64,000 nucleotides of DNA from Anthoceros angustus (Eukaryota > Streptophyta > Anthocerotopsida > Anthocerotales > Anthocerotaceae): contig MU008197.1 in assembly GCA_010909165.1 (NCBI GenBank), positions 248,001 to 312,000 of the forward strand, given 5' to 3'. The translations under genes were made by a program, and so were the position numbers. The notes under the pieces were generated by a model. The model searched no databases. It had not been told where the DNA came from and was given only the letters and a program-made list of their open reading frames with translations. Below are positions 54,501 to 64,000 of the stretch, piece by piece (the first letter of the stretch is position 1; every line of letters starts with the position of its first letter).

Positions 54501-57500
54501 AGTTGAGGGAGGCTCCCCTTCACCTTTCCCGAGTCCCGACCTCGGGGTCGTTCGACCGAGTCCGAACTTCGTGGTTCGAGTTCCTTATTCCCGGCCCTCC
54601 GGTCCGTCTCATTCGGGTTCGGACCTCGTGGTCCGAACTTATTGTGTGGTCCGGTCTCATCTCTAGGTTCGGACCTCGGGGTCCGAACTTATTACGAGTC
54701 CGGTCCTCAAGTCCGGACCCCTCATCCACTGGACCGCCATCGTTAGCCCATCCTCACCCACCGACCCTTGTCTTGGGTCGTTGGTGTTCCTTCCTCGCCT
54801 CGGGCCCCCATCTCTATCCCTCCCGACAAAGTTGCGGCCGGGCTTACCCCGAGGTTCGCTGTGGCATTGGCCGCCCCCGCCTCCCGGGCTCTTCTCCACC
54901 GCACGCTGCCGTCTCCCAAACAAGGCCACCAAGGCCCCCGTCAGGCCCCCATGTCCTTCTTCCCTTCCACTCCCTCCGAGCCTCCTGAGGTCCGTCCTGC
55001 CAGAAGCGCGCAGAGGCTTCCAACGCCTTGAGGAGCTCAACGCGTGGTAGTAAGCAAAATCCGAGTAAATTTGTCGATTGCCTCTTCCACATGCGCCCGG
55101 AGCACATACCCTTCGCCATAGGTGCTCAAGAATGCGTGCTTTGCGGACCATCTCCTGCCAGTTTGATGTACCGAGCGAGAATCTCTGTGGCCACAAGGGA
55201 AGCCTGCTACTTCCTCGCATCGCTGGCTGCTGCCCGGCTCCAGCCCTGCTGCTTCCGGCTCATTGCCGCCATAACGCGCCTCCTCCGCCTTCCTTAATCG
55301 ACGTGACTTTTTTACTGCCCAAGGCTCGCCCCATTCATCCCGGCCTCAAGCTTCCGCCATCTCCCTCTCCAGACGGTCCGAATCGCCCATTGCGGTTTCG
55401 TCTGTGTCCTTCTCCATTTCGGCGACGTGCCTTGTTCCATCGCGCACCTTCGCCAATGTGTAGCTTGAGTCGCTCTATCTCGCCGTGATCCGCGATCATG
55501 CGCGCGATTCTCCTGAATTGCCCTTGGGCTGCGCCAAGGTCTCTGCGGTCTTCCATCTCCCCGCCGCTATTGCCCACCTCACGCAACTGGCGCCTCGAGA
55601 TCCTCCATCTCCTTGTTCCGGCCTCCTTCTCCTCTCGTGTGGCCGGCTGCACTGCCCACGCCTGCCTGGCCCGTTGGCAGCGGCTATCCCTGCCTCCACC
55701 TCTCCACGCTGTGATCCTGGCCGGCCTTAGCCAGCCTCCCAGCCTTCCACTCGAGCCTCAGGCCAGGTTGGTCCGGCCAAGCCGCCTCCAGTCGCGAGCC
55801 CTCCGCTTGCTTGGGCCTCGGCCTGCTACCCTCCATGCAGAGGTCCGCCCGTGCTTGGGCCTCTCAAGACGGCTGGTGACAACAAGGACCTTGGTCGATC
55901 TGTCGGATAGGACTGACCTCCGCCTCGCTTCTCGCGCTCCTCCTCGATTCGAGGGACTCCGCTCATTCTTCGCCTGGCCGCCCCACTGCTGAAGTTCCAC
56001 CATCCTCCTCACTGTTGCCTCTCCACTTCTGGGTCTTCTACTGCCGCCAAAGACCTCTCTAAAGCATGTCACCATGACGGTGGCCAAAACCTCCGCTGCT
56101 TCCACGGGCCTGGGAGATGCCAGAAGTCCTGTGGGCGCGGCATCTCTGGTCCGCTCGACCGCCATATGCAGATCCGGAGCGAGTCCGGACTTCTCGGGAC
56201 TAATCGGACCCTCGTGTCCACGAGTGTTGTGGTCCGAGACCTCAGCCTTGGCCCTCTTGGCGCTAACTCCTTCTCCGCCTTCTTCTGGGCTCGAGGCAGG
56301 ATGGGGTCCGGAGTCGGCCCTCTTGCCTCGCCGGCCGGGCTGGGACGGCTGTGGTGGGGTGTCAGCCATCCCTGCCCCTAGGCGTCCTCTCCGCCTCCTC
56401 ACGGGCCTCCTCCGCCACTCCGCCCAGAGGCAAGGGCAGTGCGGTCCCGGGTGCCCCTGCTGGTAGGCGCTATCCCGCCGCCTCTTGTTCCCCGAGTCCC
56501 TGGCTCGGTATGCTGTTGTTGGCTGGCGGCCGAGTCAACCGCCAACCGCTGGTCTCCTCCTCCTGCCGGCTACCCGGGGCACCAAGAGGAGGGAAGTGAT
56601 ATCTTCCCACACTTCCCTAGGTGGCTAGGGGGTCCGCTTCCAAACGGATGGAGTCCGGGATTCTCCTCCTCCTCCCGGACCTGCTTGGCCTTAGAGGGTC
56701 GCCCGCCTTGCCTTTCCCGCCTCGCTCCTAGAGGGCCGCCACTCCCTTCCCGAGCGCCCGCTTCTTCTTCCCCTTCAGGTTGAGGTGTCCCCACACATGG
56801 ATGAGGAAGGGGATACCGACGAGGCACTTCGTAGTTTCTTGGCCTCTTGGTTGATCGAGGCGAGGATGATTCTTCCAGTCGGCCCTCTTCCCCATTGCAG
56901 GCATGCGAGAATACCAGTAGATTGTCCTGGTGATCCACCTTGGTGAGCATGTTCCAGTGGGCCATGATTCAGCCGCTGCTCTCACGTTCCTTTGTCCGTA
57001 GGTCGCCATCAACGGCGGTTGGTTATCAGTTCGTCCACAGCACGTGCCGCCGCGCCTCTATCTCCTTGCCTTGAGGGGCTCGGGACTCCTAATTTCTTCC
57101 TCCCGGGCGGTTTATATCCCCTCGGGATCTCCAATGGTCCACCTCACAGGATCCTCCTTAGGCTCTTGGGCGTACCTCCTTATTAGCGGCATGCGGCATC
57201 TTTCCCCAGTGTATTCACGGCGGGCGTGGCGACTGTCAAACGTCCAAACCGCTACGAAGATGTCGGTGCCACTTCTCCAGTCTTTGCAACCGGGTAGTCG
57301 GGATATCTCACAGTGACAATGTTGCGCTCCACCAGGCGCGAGCTCCCACACACCTCCGCGGCCTTCTTGGGTCCCATCGCCGCCTTCTTTTTGCTCCTTT
57401 GTGGCGTTATATGCGATGCGGCAGCTGCTCCTCTTAGCCGCGTTGCTCCAACCACGAAGGTGAGCGGCGAGGTACTGGCTTTCGAAGATAGTGCGGAGGC

Positions 57501-57780
57501 GGTGGGCCTTGAGGCTGTGTCTGAGGTCACAAGAGAAATGACCCTCCCGGTTGGCCTCGGCGTTGGGAGTAGTCAGGTGGGGAGGTGCCTCTTCTGTCAA
57601 TGGCAGTCGATGGAGTTACATGGCCTCACCTTCGCACACTACGGCCTTACGCGCCGTACTCCATTTACGCGCCGCCTTGTCTGGAGCGTGAATGCACGCC
57701 AATACGGCACCCCTACGGTCTGGTGCGTAGTCCTCCTCTTAAGCTCTGAGTCCGTGGCCTTATGCATCTAAAACACGCTC
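54501..57780 (-). pseudogene. Decayed transposon-like coding DNA, minus strand
   Basis: Overlapping frames occur on both strands, but the minus strand has the more protein-like blocks. A start at 57530 gives a Ser/Thr-rich N terminus, followed by CGSSRLVERNIVTVRYPDYP. At 57240-57130 is RMPLIRRYAQEPKEDPVRW, and at 55560-55450 a charged coiled-coil-like stretch (RIARMIADHGEIERLKLHIG). This N-terminal unknown / C-terminal coiled-coil arrangement recalls the gag-like proteins of plant gypsy-type transposons and the 4.15-6.6 kb region, but no named domain can be assigned. Very high GC produces many spurious frames. Confidence 0.35.
54618..54687. repeat. Two copies of a TTCGGACC hairpin
   Basis: TTCGGACC TCGT GGTCCGAA (54618-54637) and TTCGGACC TCGG GGTCCGAA (54668-54687) are perfect 8-bp stem hairpins in a roughly 50-bp tandem repeat. 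The 6-mer GGTCCG and its variants are frequent across 54.5-54.8 kb. Confidence 0.85.
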
Positions 57781-58255
57781 CAACTCCCTAGTTACTTTAC
57801 TTGGCGTGCATCCATCACGCTCCGGTGTGGTCGGACTTACGACATTTACGTGTGCGGGCCACGCGCCCGCCCGGTTATGCGATGCATGGCTTCTCGGTGC
57901 ACTCGGTCCTTCAACCTACTCGGGGTGTAGTCCGGGGTAGTGGAACCTATTCCTTTCTTTCGCCTTATTTTTCTCCCGGGACCTACAAAAAAACAAAACC
58001 CAACTCATTTCCTACCTCAGAGAGGCACCTTAACTCCCACGAGGAGACTCTTGGGACTCCTTGCCAGATGTCGAGGCAAGCAGAGCTCCTCTTACCTCGC
58101 CTAGTTTCCCACTGAGAGAGTCATGGGAAGTGGTGGTGGGAGGGCCCAGTTGCCACGTGGTCACAGCTCGGTGGCATCAAGTCGCTCTCAAGTCATTTAA
58201 CGCTATAAATCGGGGAAAGTGCTTAAATGAATTCAAGTGCTTACCTTGAGAGGCC
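57781..58255. other. No gene; LTR-like block related to 2283-2366
   Basis: 57946-58028 aligns with 2283-2366 at about three quarters identity by eye. Shared blocks are TTCCTTT..CGCCTTATTTT, ACCTAC followed by an A-run, and CATTTCCTA / TATTTCCTA. The rest shows CACTGAGAGAGTCATGGGAA and a TATAAAT word near 58204, without a recognisable gene. Confidence 0.4.
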
Positions 58256-58489
58256 ATGTTGCAGCCCCATCTTATGCATGTTGTATGTTATTGCAGGCGG
58301 GTGAATCAGAAGATGTTCTCCACTAACACTTACTATATGGAAATTGGTCTTCTTCTCAAATCTTGTGATGCGCTCTCCAGCATTGACCTCTTCGACAACC
58401 TTTTATCAAGCTCCATTCCTGATCACTTGACTATAGACTTCCCTATCCATGTCTCTCTCACCTTGTCTGGTAACACTATCCAGGTCTAG
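58256..58489 (+). pseudogene. Leucine-rich-repeat fragment
   Basis: The frame reads LLLKSCDALSSIDLFDNLLS then SSIPDHL and VSLTLSGNTIQ. This is a little over one plant-type LRR (LxxCxxLxxIDLxxNxLSGxIPxxL), as found in LRR receptor kinases and receptor-like proteins. It is preceded by GAACTAACA-type intron-like sequence and has no kinase or membrane segment. It is a fragment of what would be a much longer protein. Confidence 0.55.
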
Positions 58490-59200
58490 GAGCATATTCC
58501 AGTTGACATAGTGATGTGCCAGTTTCTCAATCAAACATCTCATTCATCTCCATCAGCCTGGAGGCATGGCAGGTAGTGTATTCGTCTTGTACAAATTGGC
58601 TGCTAAAATTGGCTGCTAACATGACTTCAAATTCGATGCCACCGTTTTCGTCCAAGTTTTAAGACAGTTTTGTTGAGTCCTTGGGGAAGGACTTGATCCA
58701 AGTTCTCAGCAATAATCAGCTTTCTTTTGCCAAATGATACCCGCATCACTTCATTGCTCAGAGCACCTGAGCACATGCACCACTAAAGAATATTAAGATG
58801 TTTGCGAATATTAAGATGTTTGCATCCTCCAGCTTCTACTGCAACTTCTGTACAAAGACAGGAATGTATGCATTACATGCATATGAATCCCCTAAAACAA
58901 GTGGGTCAAGTGACTCAAACTACAAGAACTGCAAGTACAGACACCAAAATTGAGTCAAGTGTGGCTCTGCTACCGGATACTTGTGGGATCTGCTGGGATG
59001 TCATTGAGGAGTACCATGGAATTTGCTCCCATGAGCCAGGTGTGTGGAGTCGGCCTTGTCGGAAGTGCCTGAAGTGTGTGAACCCAACTCCAGGTTGCTT
59101 TGTTGCATATTGATGTAGATTGTCTACCAGTCCACCGTCGGGATCACACTTCCCTCACTTGTGACTGTGGTTCTTACTAAAGTATCTTGTGTTTGGAATG
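58490..59200 (+). other. Cys-containing frame and spacer, unrecognised
   Basis: A frame at 58802-59113 ends with a Cys-rich stretch (LPDTCGICWDVIEEYHGICS followed by RPCRKCLKCVNPTPGC). The CxxC spacings could bind metal, but no known zinc-binding family is matched. The rest of the stretch holds one copy of the 36-bp repeat (58663-58698) and no other recognised gene. Confidence 0.3.
58663..58698 (+). repeat. 36-bp direct repeat, copy 1 (copy 2 at 60181-60216)
   Basis: GACAGTTTTGTTGAGTCCTT continuing to GGACTTGATC is identical at 58663-58698 and 60181-60216. It contains the internal palindrome-like AGTCCTTGGGGAAGGACTT. The second copy interrupts the ABCG coding sequence just after the Walker A exon. 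Confidence 0.9.
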
Positions 59201-59207
59201 TGGGCAA

Positions 59208-59941
59208 TTACTTCCCGTGCTTGTAGCTGAGGGCAAGCAGATTTTGGTAAGCCCGCAGCAGATCGATCCCTGCGAAGCTGTCTTTGATGAGCGAGGCTGC
59301 GAATCCCGAAGGCTGCCCCACCACTTCCTCAGGCTCCACTTCCCGGGTTCGCACGGACACGACGCTGTTCCCGAAACAGGACGCCGGGGGCAGGCTGCAG
59401 TCGGGACCGGATGAAGACGTCATGCGCTCCGTGGCATCCACAATAGTGCCGAACGTGCGTTTCCCGTTTCCTTGCGCTTCACTGTCACAGATCTGGAGCC
59501 TGGCTCTCGTCACACACTGCCACAAGTGCGCGCAAACGCAGGTGACAGTGGAGAAACTCTGGCCACCGGTGTTCGTCGCAGGTGGCAGCCAAGGCCCGAG
59601 CGTGCAACGATATTGTTGCACACCAGCTGCGGCGGCTGGCCCGCCCTCTCCACCACCCTGCCCGCCATGGGATAGAAGAGCACCAGCACCCTAGCCAGCG
59701 ACTGTTTGAGCTCCTCCACCAGTCCCGCCAATCCCGATCTCGGGGTTTCATCGAACAGCAGGAGAAGGGGCACGTACACGTTGGGGATGAGCTGATCCAG
59801 GCTACGGATCTCACACCTTTCGTTCTCGTGCGATTTCTTCTCTGGATCTCCGGCGGGAACCACCATGGTGGTTACCACATCGCGTAGACCCGTTTCAAGG
59901 CTGCCAAATTTCGCGCAGGCTCTGCTGCCCTCCGGTTGCAA
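59208..59941 (-). pseudogene. BAHD acyltransferase pseudogene, HXXXD region deleted
   Basis: Reading the minus strand from 59941, the first block has PLLLLFDETPRSGLAGLVEE and LARVLVLFYPMAGRV, the N-terminal signature of BAHD acyl-CoA transferases. After a shift the second block has FSTVTCVCAHLWQCVTRARL, CFGNSVV and a helix ending FAASLIKDSFAGIDLLRAYQ, matching the region that follows the active site. The roughly 60-100 residues that should lie between, including HXXXD, are missing. The C-terminal DFGWG half is also absent (the frame ends near 59208). Active members transfer acyl groups from CoA to alcohols or amines in the cytosol, for lignin, pigments or cuticle lipids. It faces away from the ABCG remnant starting 163 bases to the right. 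Confidence 0.75.
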
Positions 59942-60103
59942 TTGGGATCACCATCACAAGTCTCGATTCCCTGGAGAGATGACAATTACCAGTTTCAAAG
60001 TTTGGGGAGGATCACACCACGAAGCACAGACGGGCGTCACCACACCGAGAAGCACAATGCCATCATCACACGAAGGCGTCACATACGAAAGCCTAAATAA
60101 GGA

Positions 60104-61690
60104 ATGGCGTGCTACATCATGGGGCCTTCTGGCTCCGGCAAATCCACTCTTCTCGACACTCTGGCAGGCATGTGGGACGTGACAGTTTTGTTGAGTCCTT
60201 GGGGAAGGACTTGATCTCGCACACCGCGTCACAGGAAGTGACCGGTGTGATGGATCACAATGTCGTTTGGGCAGGGAGGTTGGCCAAGAATGCGAGGCAG
60301 ACGCACAGGGGCACATTTATCTCAAAGGCAGCAAGTAGTGGCTGTCGTGCGGCGTGGCGGTAAGTGGGAATGAGTTTTGGGGCTGGGACTGGGACAGTTA
60401 CTGTCACTTCGGGAGCTCATCGCTGCTGTGATTGTAGGCCTATGTGACGCAGAATGACAACTTGCCCGGGACGCTCACCGTATTTGAGACTATGGTGTAC
60501 TGGCTTTCTTCCGGCTTCCGGTCAGGATGCCCAGGGCACAGAATCATTAACACCACGATCGAGGAATGGGTCTTCAGTAAGCTTTGCACACGCCCATAGA
60601 GAATTAACATCTCAGAGGGGTGAGCGGAGGTGAGAGGAGATGGGTCACCATTGCCTTGGAGCTGCTTACCAAGCCTCGCTTTTTGTATCTGGATGAGCCT
60701 ACCAGTGACTTGGATAGGTGTGCGGGGATGGTGCACATTCGGAGTTATTTTTTTGTTGCTTCTCCTCATTCAGTGCTAAAATGGAAGGTGGGCTTGTTGC
60801 AGTGCTGCAGCCTTCTTTGTTACGACTACCTTGAAGAATTTGGCTCCAGATGGACGGACTGTCATCACTTCTATTCACCAGCCCAGCATCGAAGTCTTTG
60901 AGCTGTTCAACGACCTAGTTCTGCAGGACGATCTACGTTGGTGCCGTGTGGAGGCTAATCAGCTTGGTGGAGCAGTCGTCGCGATTTGAATGCGTGCTCC
61001 TGTCATTTCCATGTGGTGACTGGATGTCCCGTACGCGTGTTGAATCAGCATTTTGTGGATGCTGGTATACCTTGTCCACCATGGCAGATTCCCGCTTCTT
61101 GCAAGAGTCGACAGGAAGCGAAGCCAGCACCCTGATGCAGTGTTTTACCCTCACTCGAAGGTCCTTTATCAACATGTCCAGAGACGTAGGTTACTACTGG
61201 CTACGTCTTGCAATGAATTGCTTTGTGCCTGGCCATGGGAACCATGTTCTACAGCGTCGGCAATAGCTATGATGCTATACAGGTAGGTGAACGACCATTT
61301 CAACTCAGGCCCCCAGATATTATCTCCACTCTGTGCAGCCTAGTCACTACTATTGTTCTTAACATCTTCCATTGCTTGTTCTTCTCTTGGACTTCTCTAT
61401 GGGGTGGGAGCTTTTGTCATCAGTAGCACCCTCTCTTCTCTTCCATTCCCATTGCTCATCGCTTCCATTTCTGGAGCCCCTATGTACGCATGGTGGACCT
61501 CCATCCCGGCTTTCACTTCCTTTACTTCGTCTTCATCAGCTCCTCCACCACATCTGCTGTGGAGGGCTTGATGATGGCAATCTCAAGCGTTGTCCCGGAC
61601 TTCCTCATGTCATCGGAGCTGGAGCCTTGGATATTGAGTATACGTATCCTGCTTGGGGCAAGGCACCGTCTATCTTGGGAAAGTAGTTCG
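60104..61690 (+). pseudogene. ABCG half-transporter (WBC type), broken
   Basis: Walker A GPSGSGKST is at 60122-60148, followed by LLDTLAG, with RLAKNARQT at about 60277-60303. The Q-loop AYVTQND is at 60438, after a 78-nt intron (60360-60437). The signature VSGGERRW is at 60620, Walker [13 protein letters not shown] from 60680, and the H-loop SIHQPS at about 60870 after an intron ending GTTGCAG. Membrane-domain blocks follow: RRSFINMSRDVGYYWLRLA (61156), AFVISSTLSSLPFPLLIASI (about 61405), EGLMMAISSVVPDFLM (about 61561). ATP-binding before membrane domain and these sequences match plant ABCG11/12/15-like exporters of cuticular lipids. The N terminus before Walker A and the C terminus are missing, several shifts occur, and a 36-bp repeat interrupts it after Walker A. 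Confidence 0.85.
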
Positions 61691-61819
61691 AAACCCCAAA
61701 GTTCTTATCCTGACGAAGCTCTGAACACATGTGCTCTCTCTCCGCAGGCCCTAATAAGGGTCTTGGCTAGCCATTGCCTGTTTGGGCCAGGTAAGATTAG
61801 TGTTCCACCCTAAAGATGG
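61691..61819. other. Short spacer
   Basis: No coding signal. It separates the ABCG remnant from the repeated exon region. Confidence 0.3.
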
Positions 61820-62249
61820 TAGTTGACTGGTATTGCAGCCTCCCCTCCACCTACAGGACTGGTGTCATCGTTAGAATCATATGAAACTCTATTTGGCTCA
61901 ATGCTCCTCAGGAACCATAGAAGACTCGGTTGTAGGAGAAGAGCGGATTGCAGTGCTTGCTCTCCTTCTCAATACCCGCCATGTTTACTCAAGGTGGAAG
62001 CTGGATGGGAACGCTGAGCAACCTGACGGTCCAAAGGTATGAAGCCTTCTCCAAGTTGGTGTGGGGAGATGGAAACTTTCGTTCAGTCTTGTTCCTCTAA
62101 TATTATGTCATGCTCGCTGGCAGGGTCTCGGATGTACGGCACACCCTGGCTGCAACATATCGGTCATTCAATGGGAACCTGGATGACCTGCAGGAGATGG
62201 AAAGCTTGGTGGACCCTTGATGGATGCAGTCACATGGATTGCTGATTTC

Positions 62250-62780
62250 TCAGCTTTCAGGCGCTGATGCGTGAAAGCAAGGGATTGGCTGAAAGAGAAG
62301 CCAGTGAAAGAGCCCACCTTGCTGCTGATGTCGCCAGGGCGTGCGCAAGTCAGCTATTCTGAACAAGATGTGTCAGCTCACAAGATCGGGGTTTCCAGGT
62401 ACTGTTTGCTGCTATCGCTGTGTTGCACATGAGAGTCATATAGCATCAGGAGAGTCATTGGAGCCTTTGGAGGCCAAGCCTTGCCTATCTGAGATCGTAG
62501 CTTTTGTCTACCGCAGGAGCACTTGAAAAAAGCAAACTTGGACCTCTGCCTGGAGTCACCCGAAACAGATCAGGCTCCCAGGTCTGGGATATGTCCTTAC
62601 CAGCACTTGATATATGTCATCATCTTCCAGCCTGAGGCGAGTGGTGATAGCCTTTGCCTGCTGGCAATTGACATAGGTGGGTAACATGCGTCGTGCCAAG
62701 TTGGTAGACATCCAAGCATCTATGCGCTTGACACACCTGGATTGCTGGTACAAAAGATCCGTGATGTTGAGACAAGGTTG
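62250..62780. other. Spacer between repeated exon pairs
   Basis: Short frames only. A segment near 62270-62345 (ALMRESKGLAEREASERAHL in one register) looks coiled-coil and may be a further exon of the same gene. No domain is recognised. Confidence 0.3.
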
Positions 62781-63035
62781 AAGCTGTCATTGACTGGTAC
62801 AGTCTCCCCACCACCTACAGGCCAGGTGCTATTGTTAGAAACACTTGAAACTCTGTTGGCTGATGTTGCTGCCTGCTCTTCAGGAGCCACAAAAGAGTCC
62901 GTGGTAGGAGATGAGCGGATTGCAAGGTACTTGCTCTCGTTACTGAATAATGCGCGTGATGTCTACTCGAGCTGGAAGCTGCATGGTAATGCTGAGCAAC
63001 CTAATGGTCCAGAGGTATGAGGTGTGGGGAGATGG

Positions 63036-63622
63036 AAACTTTTGTGCATTCCCCTATTATAACATTGTGTCATATATACTCGCAGGCTGTGCCTGACAGG
63101 GTATCAGATGTCCGGCACATCCTGGCTGCCACCTATCGGTCATTCAACGGGAACCTCAAAGATATGCAGGAGATGGAAGGCTTGGTGGACGACCAAATGA
63201 AGGCCTGTTGAAAACGCTCGCTGCGCTGGTAGATGGTGGCTCGCCACGTGTGGCGCAGGAGCTTGTGCAGGTGTACAGAGCAGGTACCTTGGGACGCTAC
63301 ACATGGGATATGGTTCCCGACTGCAGATAAACTTTTGTGCATTCCCCTAATATAACATTGTGACATATATGACTCGCAGGCTGTGCCTGACAGGGTACCA
63401 GATGTCCGGCACACCCTGGCTGCAACATATCGGTCATTCAAAGGGAACCTCTATGATATGCAGGAGATGGAAGGCTTAGTGGACGACCAAATGCAGGCCT
63501 TGTCAGGCCTGTTGAAAATCCTTGCTGAGTTGGTACATGGTGGCTCGCCACGTGTGGCGGAGGAGTTTGTGCAGGTGTACAGGGCAGGTAGCGTGGGACG
63601 CTACACATGGAATATGGTTCCC
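63036..63622. repeat. 293-bp tandem duplication
   Basis: AAACTTTTGTGCATTCCCCT begins both copies (63036 and 63329). Each unit holds the intron end, the AVPDRVxDVRH exon and the GGTGGCTCGCCACGTGTGGC block. It is the recent step that created the third exon copy. Confidence 0.85.
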
Positions 63623-63765
63623 GTCTGCAGAAAAAGAGGTTTGCACGCACACACTTGCTGAACTGTGAGAATAGGCAGAAGCTTACAAAATGTACACAGG
63701 TTTCTTAGGTTACTACTTGTGGTAACGACTTCTGCAGGGAAGTCGATAGAGGTGGCTGAAGTACA

Positions 63766-64000
63766 TCAAATCACACGGTTGAAGAGAAGCTGGTCAAAGT
63801 GGTGCTGCATCTTGGCTGAGGGGGAGGTCCAGCCGTCGTTGTCTGCGTAGAGGTAATATGCGACAATGGCATTGTGCAAAAAGACGAGTTTGCAGGGTGT
63901 GGGCACAGCCGATGGAGTGAAGACATGTTGCACCAGCTGTTTCATGTTGGATTCCACTATAGCTCGGATGTCGTGGTCCGCTTCCTCCTCGCTCTTCTCC
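63766..64000 (-). CDS. C-terminal exon of an unrecognised gene, continues right
   Basis: On the minus strand the frame is open from the window edge (EKSEEEADHDIRAIVESN) through MKQLVQHVFTPSAVPTPCKL and ADNDGWTSPSAKMQHHFDQL to a TGA at 63766-63768. It is coding in composition and undamaged over 78 codons, unlike most frames here. The acidic start and the mixed hydrophobic segment (KLVFLHNAIVAYYLYA) do not match a family I can name. It converges on the repeated exon region. Confidence 0.5.
   Translation of the reverse strand, partial: EKSEEEADHDIRAIVESNMKQLVQHVFTPSAVPTPCKLVFLHNAIVAYYLYADNDGWTSPSAKMQHHFDQLLFNRVI

Larger units (their letters stand above)
61820..63640 (+). pseudogene. Partly triplicated exon pair of unknown function
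   Basis: Copy 1 (about 61830-62230) and copy 2 (about 62790-63210) each have an exon encoding DERIARYLLSLLNNARDVYS in the best copy, with a donor after GPE/GPK, and a second exon starting AVPDRVSDVRH, with HILAATYRSFNGNLKDMQEM. Copy 3 (from about 63378) has only the second exon but is longer and open to RVAEEFVQVYRAG, ending at a GT donor. The protein is helical and charged, possibly of HEAT/ARM or spectrin-like type. I do not recognise the family. In copy 2 the second exon has a TGA soon after DDQMKA, where copy 3 stays open (ALSGLLKILAELVHGG), so copy 3 is the best preserved. Confidence 0.55.

Noticed and set aside
54501-57000. Several plus-strand frames over 100 codons (Pro/Ser/Leu-rich)
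   Set aside because: High GC depletes stop codons on both strands. These frames have low-complexity composition and no conserved motif, and the minus strand has the more protein-like blocks.
57781-58255. 5' LTR of a minus-strand element covering 54.5-57.8 kb
   Set aside because: No primer binding site, matching LTR or TG..CA ends were found. Only an 80-bp similarity to 2.3 kb supports an LTR nature.
58802-59113. RING or other zinc-finger protein
   Set aside because: CxxC pairs are present, but the spacing fits no RING, PHD or metallothionein pattern that I can name, so it is left unassigned.

Overview
This is nuclear DNA of a land plant. The evidence is a set of plant-type protein remnants (an ABCG half-transporter, a BAHD acyltransferase, a plant-style LRR fragment), spliced genes with GT-AG introns, and a dense load of plant transposons: Ty3/gypsy elements with a tRNA-Asp-type primer binding site and a CACTA element with TNP2 and DUF4218 remnants. 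The introns that can be placed are short (about 50-120 nt), which would suit a lycophyte or bryophyte, but the species cannot be fixed from the sequence. No bacterial, CRISPR, tRNA or rRNA feature was seen. Nearly every coding unit is broken by 1-2 nt shifts, so most genes are listed as pseudogenes or fragments.

Layout. 0-2.3 kb: anonymous repeats. 2.4-4.15 kb: an LTR-like segment with a 275-bp solo LTR nested in it. 4.15-6.6 kb: decayed minus-strand transposon-like coding DNA. 6.9-10.4 kb: a decayed CACTA element with an internal 0.95-kb tandem duplication, followed by a 118-bp minisatellite. 12.9-14.3 kb: a minus-strand multi-exon gene of unknown function. 15.3-19.2 kb: T-rich tandem duplications. 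19.4-38.8 kb: one plus-strand multi-exon gene, cut inside an exon by a 15.8-kb Ty3/gypsy element (21568-37390) with about 4.1-4.4 kb LTRs and a complete but frameshifted gag-PR-RT-RH-IN set. 39-41 kb: a heptad-repeat protein. 42.2-49.4 kb: a second LTR element (1.9-kb LTRs) with gag and protease only, inserted in minus-strand coding-like DNA. 49.4-57.8 kb: more decayed minus-strand, C-rich coding-like DNA and minisatellites. 58-64 kb: a gene-rich end with an LRR fragment, a BAHD pseudogene and an ABCG transporter pseudogene head to head, a partly triplicated exon pair of unknown function, and the C-terminal exon of a minus-strand gene entering from the right.

The two LTR elements have unrelated LTRs but near-identical primer binding and polypurine sites. 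The gag-only element could therefore have been mobilised by enzymes of an element like the complete one. A recurring feature is that duplicate copies (LTR pairs, tandem duplications) differ mainly by micro-indels in C/G-containing stretches and much less by substitutions. That may be consensus error or a real mutational process, and it decides how many of the listed pseudogenes are truly dead.
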